Below are positions 1 to 8,417 of a DNA stretch of 64,000 nucleotides, one piece after another. A program made the position numbers and the translations under genes. Numbering within the stretch: position 1 is the stretch's first letter; the number at the start of each line of letters is the position of its first letter. A model generated the notes under the pieces. The model saw only the letters and a list, made by a program, of their open reading frames with translations, searched no databases and was not told the origin of the DNA. Source of the DNA: Mesorhizobium sp. M1B.F.Ca.ET.045.04.1.1 (GTDB lineage: Bacteria; Pseudomonadota; Alphaproteobacteria; Rhizobiales; Rhizobiaceae). Location: assembly GCF_003952465.1 (NCBI RefSeq), contig NZ_CP034448.1, forward strand, positions 7,107,001 through 7,171,000. The letters are read 5' to 3'.

Positions 1-113
1 AGCCCCGTTTCAACCGAGCCTGACCTGTTACGGATCAGCAAGGCTTTCCGAGAAGTGCGCCGCGCTCTCCAATATGAGTAGTCAGTTTAGCGCAGCGCCA
101 AGCCTCGATAATC

Positions 114-142
114 TTGAGAAAAATCCGATACTAGGGCACAAT
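114..142 (+). promoter_or_regulatory. candidate sigma70-type promoter for the complex I operon
   Basis: TTGAGA (114-119) and CACAAT (137-142) are separated by 17 bases and lie about 80 bases before the nuoJ start. The match to the -35 and -10 consensus is only moderate. The rest of 1-221 shows no convincing gene. Confidence 0.25.
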
Positions 143-221
143 TTGTGAGCGGAAGTGGACAGCTATCTCAAGTCCGGCCCTGTCGCGCCGAGCGACAGTT
201 CGTGTCGGAGGAGCGGCGTCG

Positions 222-722
222 ATGGATCAGGGGTTCTTTCTTCTGTTCGCTGCGGCGTCCGTAGTCGCGGCTCTGACCTTGGTCCTGGCGCGGAATCCAG
301 TTCACAGCGCATTAGCGCTGATGGCGTGTTTCCTGCAGATATCGGCGATCTTCGTCTTGCTGGAGGCGCCGTTGCTCGCGGTCATCCAGATCTTCGTCTA
401 TGTCGGCGCGATCATGGTCCTGTTCCTGTTCGTGATCATGATGATTGATGTACGCGAAGCGGTGTTGCAGCGGTTCTTGCCCGGCAGCAACCTGCCTGTT
501 CTGGTGCTGCTCGTCCTGCTTGGGGTCGAGATGCTTGTTTTGGTGCTCAGGAGCGACCGCTTTTCGGTCGCCGAGCCCGTCGCAATGCGCACCGGCGGTG
601 AGGTCAGGCAGCTCAGCACGACGCTTTTCGCCGACTATCTCCTGCCGTTTGAAGTCGCCTCCGTCATCCTGCTGGCGGCCCTGGTAGGCGCCATCGTGCT
701 GGCGCGGAAGGAGCCGCGGTGA
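222..722 (+). CDS. nuoJ: NADH-quinone oxidoreductase subunit J
   Basis: Membrane subunit of the proton-pumping NADH:quinone oxidoreductase (complex I), next to NuoH, NuoA and NuoK in the membrane arm. The 166-aa protein has about five hydrophobic helices and the family's third-helix signature near residues 50-75 (IQIFVYVGAIMVLFLF). The ATG at 222 follows a good ribosome site (GGAGGAGC). The gene leads a tightly packed run of membrane-subunit genes, and its stop overlaps the nuoK start (TGATG). Length is a little short of typical NuoJ (about 170-205 aa). Identification is secure. Confidence 0.95.
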   Translation: MDQGFFLLFAAASVVAALTLVLARNPVHSALALMACFLQISAIFVLLEAPLLAVIQIFVYVGAIMVLFLFVIMMIDVREAVLQRFLPGSNLPVLVLLVLLGVEMLVLVLRSDRFSVAEPVAMRTGGEVRQLSTTLFADYLLPFEVASVILLAALVGAIVLARKEPR

Positions 723-1024
723 TGGTGCCGCTCTGGTGGTACATCGTGCTCGGAGTTGTCCTGTTCGTGATCGGAGCAGCAGGCGTGCTGCTCAGACGCA
801 ATATCCTGGTCGTGCTGATGTCGCTGGAACTGCTGCTCAACTCGGTCAATATCAATTTCATCGCTTTCGGGCATTACTACGACGACTTCCGCGGGCAGAT
901 TTTCGCAATCTTCGTCATCGCAATCACAGCGGCGGAAGTCGCCGTTGCCCTCGGCATCTTGGTCGCCCTCGCGAGGAACAAGTCCACTCTCAAGGTCGAC
1001 GAAGTGACCATTTTGAAAGGATAG
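722..1024 (+). CDS. nuoK: NADH-quinone oxidoreductase subunit K
   Basis: Small MrpC-type membrane subunit of complex I with three transmembrane helices. The 100-aa product has the family's two buried glutamates in context (LMSLELLLNSVN and AITAAEVAVALG), which take part in the proton path along the membrane arm. I take the ATG at 722, overlapping the nuoJ stop; a GTG three bases upstream is also possible. The length is normal for the family. The next gene starts four bases after the stop, which indicates co-translation with the pump subunits. Confidence 0.95.
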   Translation: MVPLWWYIVLGVVLFVIGAAGVLLRRNILVVLMSLELLLNSVNINFIAFGHYYDDFRGQIFAIFVIAITAAEVAVALGILVALARNKSTLKVDEVTILKG

Positions 1025-1027
1025 CCG

Positions 1028-2482
1028 GTGATTTCGATCCGGCCGCTGCTTGCCATTGCCGTCGCAGTTCTGGCGGCCCTTGCAGTTCTCCTTCTAAACA
1101 AACGCGAGAAACTTCGCGATGCCGTCTCGCCGTTGGCCGCGATCGCCATGTTCGCAATTGTCGCCTCAATGGCGCCCACGGTGCTGGCGGGCGGGACAGT
1201 CGATTTGCGCCTTTTCGAGATTCTGCCGGGGATCGACTTCGCTTTCCGTGTCGATGCGCTCGGTATGGTGTTTGCCACCGTCTCGTCGCTGCTGTGGATC
1301 GTGGCGTCGATCTATTCCATCGGCTACATGCGGCACTTGAATGAGCATGCGCAGACCCGGTTCTTCGCCTGCTTCGCCGCCAGCCTCGCGGCCGCCGCCG
1401 GGGGCGCCTTTGCCGCCAATCTGTTCACGTTGGTGATCTTCTACGAGGTGCTGAGCCTCGTTACCTATCCGCTTGTCTACCACCACGAGGACGAGGAGGG
1501 ATGGACTGGCAGCCGCAAGTACCTCGTCTATTTGATGGGTGCGTCGAAAAGCGTGCTCCTGGCCGCACTTGCGTTGACTTACCAGATTGCGGGGTCGCTC
1601 GACTTTGTAGCGGGAGGACTGCTGGCGGGGGCCAACGCGTCAGCGTCGCTGCTAACCGTCGTCTATTTCTGCTACCTCTTCGGCTTCGCCAAGGCCGCGG
1701 TGATGCCCATGCACGCATGGCTGCCTGCGGCGATGGTGGCGCCGACACCGGTTAGCGCGCTCTTGCATGCGGTGGCCGTTGTCAAGATGGGTGTGTTCTG
1801 CGTGCTGCGCGTGGTGTTCCACGTCTTCGGCGCGGGGCTGGTGGGCGGGCTGGGACTCGGCATCGCCACGGCCTATGTGGTCTCGTTCACGATCCTGATG
1901 GCGTCCATCTACGCCCTGACGCGGGACGACCTGAAGGCACGGCTCGCCTATTCGACGGTCAGCCAACTCTCCTACATCGTGCTGGGCGCGGTTCTGCTGT
2001 CGCCCGCCGCGATGGTAGGCGGGATCATCCACATCGCGGCGCATGCATTCTCGAAGATCACTCTCTTTTTCTGCGCCGGGTCGATCTACTGCGCGTCTGG
2101 CAAGCGCAACATCAGCGACATGGCCGGCATCGGCCGCAGGTTGCCTTGGACGATGGGGGCGTTCTTCGTCGCCTCGCTCAGCATGATCGGAGTACCGCCG
2201 GCCGCGGGCTTTATCAGCAAGTGGTATCTGGCGCTCGGCTCGGTGGAGGCCGGGGAGACCCCCTTCCTTATCGTGCTCTTGGCTAGTTCGGTCCTGAACG
2301 CCGCCTATTTCCTACCAGTCAGCTATGCGGCTTTTTTCGGGACGGAGGCGCAGGAATGCCCGGCGACCGTTCGTGAAATTCCGATGCTAGCGCTCCCGCT
2401 CGTCGCGACCGCCATCCTGTCGGTGGCGATGGGCATCTACCCGGACTATTTCCTCGCCCTGGCGGAAAGAGTCGTCAGATGA
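1028..2482 (+). CDS. complex I-associated antiporter-like pump subunit (MrpD/NuoL type, short form)
   Basis: A 484-aa polytopic protein of the NuoL/M/N-MrpA/D family (proton_antipo_M), with about 14 helices. Key charged residues are present: Glu140 in the TM5 motif FYEVLSL, Lys222 in TM7 (FGFAKAAVMP), a lysine in the following helix (AVVKMG) and a TM12 lysine (GFISKWY). It ends right after helix 14 and lacks the long C-terminal lateral helix of canonical NuoL. It sits where nuoL normally follows nuoK, starts with GTG at 1028 behind AAAGGA, and overlaps the next small gene by ATGA. It is probably one of four pump modules of this complex I variant; a role as a separate antiporter subunit is the alternative. 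Confidence 0.85.
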   Translation: MISIRPLLAIAVAVLAALAVLLLNKREKLRDAVSPLAAIAMFAIVASMAPTVLAGGTVDLRLFEILPGIDFAFRVDALGMVFATVSSLLWIVASIYSIGYMRHLNEHAQTRFFACFAASLAAAAGGAFAANLFTLVIFYEVLSLVTYPLVYHHEDEEGWTGSRKYLVYLMGASKSVLLAALALTYQIAGSLDFVAGGLLAGANASASLLTVVYFCYLFGFAKAAVMPMHAWLPAAMVAPTPVSALLHAVAVVKMGVFCVLRVVFHVFGAGLVGGLGLGIATAYVVSFTILMASIYALTRDDLKARLAYSTVSQLSYIVLGAVLLSPAAMVGGIIHIAAHAFSKITLFFCAGSIYCASGKRNISDMAGIGRRLPWTMGAFFVASLSMIGVPPAAGFISKWYLALGSVEAGETPFLIVLLASSVLNAAYFLPVSYAAFFGTEAQECPATVREIPMLALPLVATAILSVAMGIYPDYFLALAERVVR

Positions 2483-2733
2483 TCAAGCGTCTCGTCGATT
2501 TCTTTGGCGATGAGAGACATGCGAAAAGGCGTCGCCGGCTATTCTATCTGGTGCTCGTCCTGATCGTCATCGCCGACTTTCTGGTCTTCCGCGAACACGC
2601 CGAATACCTGTGGGAACGGCTGCCTGGCTGGTCTGCCCTCTATGGCTTCGGCTCCTGCGTGCTTCTGATCTTCGTGTCCAAGTTTTTTGGCCATCAGTGC
2701 GGGCTGATGCGGCGCGAGGACTATTATGACTGA
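2479..2733 (+). CDS. small two-helix membrane protein inside the complex I operon
   Basis: An 84-aa protein of unknown function. It has a basic N-terminal patch (KRRRR at about residues 16-20), a hydrophobic helix at about 21-38, a second at about 52-69, and a polar C-terminus with one cysteine. The start overlaps the upstream pump gene (ATGA) and its end overlaps the next pump gene by eight bases, so all three are probably translated together. It is not a standard complex I subunit. I infer an accessory or assembly role linking the two extra pump modules; no function can be assigned from sequence alone. Confidence 0.75.
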   Translation: MIKRLVDFFGDERHAKRRRRLFYLVLVLIVIADFLVFREHAEYLWERLPGWSALYGFGSCVLLIFVSKFFGHQCGLMRREDYYD

Positions 2734-4486
2734 CTTCGTCCATCCCGGCCTGCTGTTCATTCTCGGCGCGCTTCCGATTCCCCTTTTAAATGGGTCTGTC
2801 CGCAAGGCCTATGTGCTGCTGATCCCGACGCTGGCGATCCTGGCCGTGCTCACGATGCATCCTGGCGGCTACGGCGCGGCGCGGTTCATCGGGCAGGAAA
2901 TCATTGTTGCGAAGGTCGACAAGCTAAGCGTCCTCTTCGCCACCGTTTTCAGCATCATGGCATTAATCGGCATGGTCTATGCGTTGCATCTCACGCACGC
3001 AGGACAGCATGTGGCGGCTTTCATCTACGTCGGCAGCGCGCTCGGGGTAGTGTTCGCCGGCGACTACCTGACCCTGTTCCTTTTCTGGGAGGGCATGACG
3101 TTTGCCTCTGCCTACCTGGTCTTTGCCCAGCGCGGCGAGCAGGCTTTCGGCGCAGGGTTCCGCTACCTCATGGTCCATATAACCGGCAGCGTTGCCCTGC
3201 TCGGCGGCATCATTCTTCATGGGGTCGCCACAGGTTCGTTGCTCTTCGGCCCGATCGAGGGCGGGCTGGGCTTCGCCACCTGCCTGATCCTGGTCGGGTT
3301 CTTGCTCAACGCTGCGGTGCCGCCACTCAACGCCTGGCTGACCGACGCCTACCCGGAAGCGACCGTCACCGGGGCGGTATTCATGAGCGCCTTCACCACG
3401 AAGACCGCCGTCTATGTGCTGGCGCGGGCATTTCCGGGGACCGATCTTCTTGTCTGGCTTGGCACTGTGATGGCGCTTTACGGGGTCATCTACGCGGTGC
3501 TGGAGAACGATTGCCGGCGGCTCCTGGCGTATCACATCGTCAGCCAGGTGGGCTACATGGTGGCGGGCATCGGCATCGGGACCGAGATGGCGGTGAACGG
3601 CGCCGTCAGCCATGCCTTCGCGCATATTCTCTACAAGGCACTCCTCTTCATGGGTGCGGGTGCGGTGATCCACGTCACAGGGCGGCGCAAGCTCACCGAA
3701 CTCGGAGGGCTCTACAAGACCATGCCGGTAACCCTTGCGCTGTACATGGTTGGCGCCTTTGCGATCTCGGCATTCCCTTTCTTTTCGGGCTTCGTCACCA
3801 AGTCGATGGTGGTGGCCGCCGCCGGACAGGATCATCGCGCGCTGGTGGTGCTGGCGCTGACGATGGCATCGTCAGGGACGTTCCTGCACACCGGACTCAA
3901 GCTCCCGTACTACATGTTCTTCGGCACGGACCACGGGCTGGAAGCGCGAGAGCCGCCGCGCAACATGCTGGTTGCGATGGGCATCGCGGCGGTGCTCTGC
4001 ATTGCGATCGGGGTGTTCCCCCAGACGCTCTACGCACTCCTGCCGCATCCGGTCGACTTCCAACCCTACACCGCCGTACATGTCACCGAGAGCCTCGGCG
4101 TGCTGATGTTCACGGCCTTGGGCTTCGTCATGTTTCTAAGGGCGCTCGACCCCGAGAATACGATCAGCATCGACACCGACTGGTTCTACCGCATGGGCGC
4201 GCGGCGCTTCATGTGGCTCGCCGAAAAACCGCTGGCGCGCTACGAGAAGGCGGTGAGTGATGTGTCCGAGACCGCGGCGCTGCCCTTTCTGCACGGGTTG
4301 GCACGGGCAGGACTGCGGATCGATCTGCACGGCGTGGACGCCTTCGTGAATGGCGTAGCCCGCGCGATCCTGCTCGGCGGCGGGAAGCTGCGTCGGCTCC
4401 AGAGCGGCGTCGTGACCCATTACGCGCTGGCGATGATCGCCGGTGTGATCGCGGCTATCGCTGTATTCGCTGTGGCATGGCGGTAG
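2726..4486 (+). CDS. antiporter-like complex I subunit with C-terminal lateral helix (NuoL/MrpD type)
   Basis: A 586-aa polytopic protein of the NuoL/MrpD family, and the best NuoL stand-in here. The antiporter core covers about residues 1-460 and has Glu122 in TM5 (FLFWEGMTFAS). About 110 residues follow: a charged, partly amphipathic stretch, the family-like motif LRRLQSGVVTHYALAM, and a last hydrophobic helix. This recalls NuoL's lateral helix and anchoring helix in shortened form. Oddly, the TM7 lysine used for proton transfer in NuoL, NuoM and NuoN is Asn195 here (LLNAAVPPLNAWL); the TM8 and TM12 lysines (TTKTAV, FVTKSM) remain. Typical NuoL is over 600 aa. Confidence 0.85.
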   Translation: MTDFVHPGLLFILGALPIPLLNGSVRKAYVLLIPTLAILAVLTMHPGGYGAARFIGQEIIVAKVDKLSVLFATVFSIMALIGMVYALHLTHAGQHVAAFIYVGSALGVVFAGDYLTLFLFWEGMTFASAYLVFAQRGEQAFGAGFRYLMVHITGSVALLGGIILHGVATGSLLFGPIEGGLGFATCLILVGFLLNAAVPPLNAWLTDAYPEATVTGAVFMSAFTTKTAVYVLARAFPGTDLLVWLGTVMALYGVIYAVLENDCRRLLAYHIVSQVGYMVAGIGIGTEMAVNGAVSHAFAHILYKALLFMGAGAVIHVTGRRKLTELGGLYKTMPVTLALYMVGAFAISAFPFFSGFVTKSMVVAAAGQDHRALVVLALTMASSGTFLHTGLKLPYYMFFGTDHGLEAREPPRNMLVAMGIAAVLCIAIGVFPQTLYALLPHPVDFQPYTAVHVTESLGVLMFTALGFVMFLRALDPENTISIDTDWFYRMGARRFMWLAEKPLARYEKAVSDVSETAALPFLHGLARAGLRIDLHGVDAFVNGVARAILLGGGKLRRLQSGVVTHYALAMIAGVIAAIAVFAVAWR

Positions 4487-4494
4487 GGGGCGCG

Positions 4495-5970
4495 ATGACG
4501 GTCCCTTTGCTTAGCCTGATCGTGTTCACGCCGGCCGTCGGGGCAGCGGCGCTGATGTTTGTCCGCGGCGACGATGTCGTGCGGTGGATGGCACTAGGTG
4601 TCACCGTCCTCGACTTCGCGTTCTGCATCGCCATGCTTGGTGGCTTTGACACCTCTACCCACGAGATGCAGTTCACCGAGACACGCCAGTGGGTGCCCGC
4701 GCTAGGGATCACTTACGCACTTGGTATCGACGGGATCAGCGCACCCTTCGTGTTCCTGACCGCGCTGCTGGGCTGGATCTGCGTGCTTGCCTCATGGGTT
4801 GCGATCGACCGCAAGGTGAAGGAATTCATGGTCAGCCTGCTGGCCATGCAGGCGCTGACGCTGGGCGTGTTCTGCGCGCTGGATCTGTTCCTGTTCTACG
4901 TCTTCTGGGAGGCGATGCTTATTCCGATGTACGTGATCATCGGCGTCTGGGGCGGTGACGGCCGGATCTATGCAGCGTTCAAGTTTTTCCTCTACACGCT
5001 GGCAGGCAGCCTCATGTTCCTGATCGGTGTCATCGTGCTCTATTTCCAGGGTGGCGAGACTTTCGACATCCGCGCCCTGATGGCGCAGGATTTGCCGTTC
5101 CAGATTCAGTCATGGCTGTTCTTCGCCTTCCTGATCGCCTTCGCGGTCAAGGTGCCGATGGTCCCGGTCCATACCTGGCTCCCGGATGCTCATGTACAGG
5201 CGCCGACGGCCGGCAGCATCATCCTCGCCGCCGTGCTCCTGAAGATGGGCGCCTACGGGTTCCTGCGATTCTCGCTGCCGATGCTGCCCCAAGCATCGGT
5301 GCATTATTCCACGCTGATGCTGGTCCTTTCTGCAGTCGCCATCGTCTACGGCGGGTTGCTCGCCTTGGCGCAGGACGACCTGAAGAAGCTGGTGGCCTAT
5401 TCCAGCATCAGTCACATGGGCCTGGTGACGCTTGGGATTTTCACGCTGAACCTCCGTGGGCTCGAGGGCGGCATCCTGCAGATGTTCAATCATGGCGTGA
5501 CGACAGGGGCATTGTTCCTGGCTGTAGGCCTTATCTACGAGCGGACCCATACCCGCAGCATCGCGGATTATGGCGGCCTGATGAAGGCGGCGCCGGTCTA
5601 TACGGCGTTTCTTGCACTGTTCGCCCTGTCGTCGATGGCGCTGCCGGGAACGAATTCGTTCGTGGGCGAGTTGCTGGTCCTGTCAGGCGCGTTCGCAGCC
5701 AACCTCGCTGTCGGCGCCGCTGCCGTTGTGGGGGCGTTGCTGGGAGCTGCCTATCTGCTTGGCATGTATAGGAAAGTCGCGCTTGGTCCGGCCAGCATCG
5801 GCATGCGGTACAAGGTTCGCGACGTGAACGCCCGCGAGATAGCGGCGATCCTGCCGCTAGCCGTCTTGGTTGTCTGGATCGGACTCTATCCGAAGCCCTT
5901 TCTCGAAATCATCGACGCCTCGGTGAAGCATCTACTGGCGCAGGTGCACGGTAAGGGGGGCGCCCAATGA
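4495..5970 (+). CDS. nuoM: NADH-quinone oxidoreductase subunit M
   Basis: Proton-pumping membrane subunit of complex I. The 491-aa product has the expected essential residues: Glu139 in TM5 (FYVFWEAML), Lys219 in TM7 (AFAVKVPMVPVHTWL) and a TM12 glutamate (SFVGELLVLSG). The motif PVHTWLPDAH is typical of NuoM. I prefer the ATG at 4495, preceded by GGGGG, over an in-frame ATG at 4477 inside the previous gene. The stop overlaps the nuoN start (ATGA). It looks fully functional. Confidence 0.95.
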   Translation: MTVPLLSLIVFTPAVGAAALMFVRGDDVVRWMALGVTVLDFAFCIAMLGGFDTSTHEMQFTETRQWVPALGITYALGIDGISAPFVFLTALLGWICVLASWVAIDRKVKEFMVSLLAMQALTLGVFCALDLFLFYVFWEAMLIPMYVIIGVWGGDGRIYAAFKFFLYTLAGSLMFLIGVIVLYFQGGETFDIRALMAQDLPFQIQSWLFFAFLIAFAVKVPMVPVHTWLPDAHVQAPTAGSIILAAVLLKMGAYGFLRFSLPMLPQASVHYSTLMLVLSAVAIVYGGLLALAQDDLKKLVAYSSISHMGLVTLGIFTLNLRGLEGGILQMFNHGVTTGALFLAVGLIYERTHTRSIADYGGLMKAAPVYTAFLALFALSSMALPGTNSFVGELLVLSGAFAANLAVGAAAVVGALLGAAYLLGMYRKVALGPASIGMRYKVRDVNAREIAAILPLAVLVVWIGLYPKPFLEIIDASVKHLLAQVHGKGGAQ

Positions 5971-7406
5971 CCGCCGCCGCTCTTTTCCAGTCGATTCTGG
6001 CGAGCCTGCCCGAGGTCGTCGTGATTGCCGGGGCCTGCTTCCTACTGATCCTGGGACAGTTTTTGCGGAAGGGGCAGCAGCACCTCCTGGTCACGGCTTC
6101 AGTCGCGATCGTGCTGATTGCCGCCTTTGCAACACTCATGTTGGCGGGTGAGGTGCGGCCGGCCTACTCGGGTATGTTCATCGCCGACCGCTTCGCGATC
6201 TTCTTCAAGGTCGTGTTCTACCTGATCGCCGTTCTGACATTTCTTCTTTCGCGAAAATATGCCGAGATCGAAGGGATCGGGAGCAGTGAATACTATGTAC
6301 TGTTGCTCTTGGCGCTTTCGGGAATGATGATCATGGCCTCGGCGATCGACCTCCTGTCGATCTATGTAGGCCTCGAACTTATGGTGCTCTGCACCTATGT
6401 GCTGACCGGCTTCCTGCGGCAGCAGCAGCGGTCGAACGAAGCGGCGCTGAAATTCGTAATCCTTGGCGGGGTCTCGACCGCGATTTTCCTCTACGGCGTT
6501 TCGCTGATCTACGGGCTCACCGGCACAACGCAGTTGGACAGGATGGCTACGGCGGTGACCGGAAACCCGCTCGATCCCGGATTGCTCCTGGCTGTGGTTT
6601 TTATCGTCGCAGGGCTGGTTTTCAAGGTCGGCGCGGTGCCGTTCCATATGTGGGTGCCGGACGTCTATGAAGGGGCGCCGACGACGATCACCGCCTTCAT
6701 GTCGGTGGGGCCTAAGGCAGCGGGGTTCGCTGTGATCCTGCGGGTGTTCCTCAACCCGCTGGTCGCCGCGTCGAATGTCTGGATCATCGTTGCCGTCATT
6801 GCGGCAGTGACGATGGCGCTCGGCAGTTTCGTGGCGCTGGTGCAGGACAATTTCAAGCGCCTCCTGGCCTATTCCAGCATCGCCCACGCCGGGTTCGCCA
6901 TGTTCGGTGTGGCGGCCGGCGGTGCGGACGGAGTGGCCAGCGTGATGCTCTATTTGCTGATCTATGCGTTCATGAACCTCGGCATATTCGGCGCCATCAT
7001 CATGATGCGGAACGGCAACTTCTCGGGCGAGGTCATCGAGGACTACGCCGGTTTCGCCAAGTCGCATCGCGGGCTGGCGCTTCTGATGCTGCTTTATCTG
7101 TTCTCGTTGGCCGGCATTCCGCCGACTGCCGGGTTCTTCGCCAAGTTCTACGTACTGGTCGCGCTCGTCGAGCGTGGCTTCATCGTGCTGGCAGTGATCG
7201 CGGTGCTGCTGAGCGCCGTTGCCGCCTACTTCTACATCCGCATCGTGATGGTGATCTACATGCGCGAGCCGGAGGGCGCGTTCGACCCGGCGCTGACGCC
7301 CGCGGTCGGCGCCACACTTGCCTTCACTGCTGCCGGCACCGTTGGCATCGGCCTGTTTCCGGCGTTATTTCTGAGGCTTGCGCAACATGCCGCAGTTGGC
7401 GGCTGA
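5967..7406 (+). CDS. nuoN: NADH-quinone oxidoreductase subunit N
   Basis: Third canonical antiporter-like subunit of complex I, which sits next to NuoK and NuoJ in the membrane arm. The product is 479 aa, normal for the family. It shows the TM7 lysine Lys220 (GLVFKVGAVPFHMWVPD), the NuoN-typical EGAPTTITAFMS, and a TM12 lysine (GFFAKFYVL). It overlaps nuoM by four bases. After its stop comes the only sizeable gap (about 150 bases) in the plus-strand operon, with a hairpin in it, before nuoA. Confidence 0.95.
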   Translation: MTAAALFQSILASLPEVVVIAGACFLLILGQFLRKGQQHLLVTASVAIVLIAAFATLMLAGEVRPAYSGMFIADRFAIFFKVVFYLIAVLTFLLSRKYAEIEGIGSSEYYVLLLLALSGMMIMASAIDLLSIYVGLELMVLCTYVLTGFLRQQQRSNEAALKFVILGGVSTAIFLYGVSLIYGLTGTTQLDRMATAVTGNPLDPGLLLAVVFIVAGLVFKVGAVPFHMWVPDVYEGAPTTITAFMSVGPKAAGFAVILRVFLNPLVAASNVWIIVAVIAAVTMALGSFVALVQDNFKRLLAYSSIAHAGFAMFGVAAGGADGVASVMLYLLIYAFMNLGIFGAIIMMRNGNFSGEVIEDYAGFAKSHRGLALLMLLYLFSLAGIPPTAGFFAKFYVLVALVERGFIVLAVIAVLLSAVAAYFYIRIVMVIYMREPEGAFDPALTPAVGATLAFTAAGTVGIGLFPALFLRLAQHAAVGG

Positions 7407-7493
7407 CCGATTGGATTTGCAATGATCCGGCCGACGGAATACTCTGGCGGCGCAAGAAAGGAATGCCCAAGTTGCTTCCCAGGGCGCCCGTGT

Positions 7494-7515
7494 CACCGAT
7501 CCCGAAGGGGTCGGT
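7494..7515 (+). promoter_or_regulatory. hairpin in the nuoN-nuoA gap
   Basis: ACCGATCCC and GGGGTCGGT pair around a GAA loop with one G-T wobble, inside the 154-base gap between nuoN and nuoA. There is no T-run after it, so it is not a classic terminator. It could be a processing or mRNA-stability element. Confidence 0.3.
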
Positions 7516-7560
7516 AGCGGCCTGAGCAAAGCCCTCGGTAGGTGACTGGGGCTACGCGAC

Positions 7561-7926
7561 GTGACCGGAATGGAGTTCCTGCCGGTTCTTTTCATGGTCG
7601 CCGGAATTGTTCTGGTGGCGATGGTTACGCTTTTTGTCTCCTCGCTGCTGCGCCAATCCAATCCCTATCCAGCGAAGAACATGCCCTATGAATGCGGCAT
7701 GGACCCGGCGGGCGAAGCCGCCGGAGGCCGCTTCAGGGTGCAGTTCTTCATCCTCGCGATCCTCTTTGTGGTCTTCGATGTCGAGACGATGTTCCTCTTT
7801 CCCTGGGCCGTTGTCCTGAAGGAGATCGGGCTGGTGGGCTATGTCGAGATGTTCATCTTCATATTGCTGCTTCTCGTGGGCTTCGCCTACGCCTGGCTGA
7901 AGGGGGCGCTGGAATGGGAGGCGTAA
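7561..7926 (+). CDS. nuoA: NADH-quinone oxidoreductase subunit A
   Basis: Small complex I membrane subunit that closes the quinone chamber with NuoH and NuoJ. The 121-aa product has three hydrophobic helices and the conserved NuoA segments NMPYECGMDP (with the loop cysteine) and FVVFDVETMFLFPWA. The start is GTG at 7561 or ATG at 7570; both give normal lengths. The 3' end overlaps the nuoB start. This gene opens the peripheral-arm half of the operon (A-B-C-D-E-F-G). Confidence 0.95.
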   Translation: MTGMEFLPVLFMVAGIVLVAMVTLFVSSLLRQSNPYPAKNMPYECGMDPAGEAAGGRFRVQFFILAILFVVFDVETMFLFPWAVVLKEIGLVGYVEMFIFILLLLVGFAYAWLKGALEWEA

Positions 7927-8417
7927 ACAACGCGATCCGCGACAGTGTGCTGTTCACCACGGCCGACAGCCTGATCAGTTGGAGCCGAAGATCAGCGCTG
8001 TGGCCCGAAACCTTCGGCATTGCCTGCTGCGCCATCGAGATGATCTCGGCGGGATGTGCCCGCTACGATCTCGACCGCTTCGGCGTGGTGTTCCGGCCCT
8101 CCCCGCGCCAGTCCGACGTGATGATCATTGCCGGCACCATAACGCGGAAATTCGCGCCCGTGGTGCGACGGCTCTATGACCAGATGCCGGAGCCGCGCTG
8201 GGTCATCGCTATGGGCACCTGCGCCATCTCGGGCGGGGTCTACAACACCTATGCGGTCGTGCAGGGGGCCGAGACCTTCGTGCCGGTGGACGTGCATGTG
8301 CCCGGCTGCCCGCCGCGGCCCGAGGCGCTGATGCACGGCTTCCTTCTGCTTCAGGAGAAGATCAAGAAATCCAGGGCGCTGGCCGGGACGCCCCTGGACC
8401 GGGTCGCGGTGCCATGA
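7914..8417 (+). CDS. nuoB: NADH-quinone oxidoreductase subunit B
   Basis: Carries the terminal [4Fe-4S] cluster N2 that reduces ubiquinone. The 167-aa product has the cluster ligands in context: the tandem cysteines of FGIACCAIEM, the cysteine of GTCAISGG and that of VPGCPPRPEAL. The open frame extends further upstream, but the conserved protein starts at the ATG at 7914, behind AGGGGGCG and overlapping nuoA by 13 bases. It overlaps the nuoC start by ATGA. Identification is secure. Confidence 0.95.
   Translation: MGGVNNAIRDSVLFTTADSLISWSRRSALWPETFGIACCAIEMISAGCARYDLDRFGVVFRPSPRQSDVMIIAGTITRKFAPVVRRLYDQMPEPRWVIAMGTCAISGGVYNTYAVVQGAETFVPVDVHVPGCPPRPEALMHGFLLLQEKIKKSRALAGTPLDRVAVP

Noticed and set aside
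28..41. FNR-like TTAC-N6-GCAA upstream of nuoJ
   Set aside because: The first half-site lacks the invariant G (TTAC instead of TTG); too weak to call.
155..448. A 97-aa plus-strand frame overlapping the start of nuoJ
   Set aside because: Out of frame with nuoJ and without domain support.
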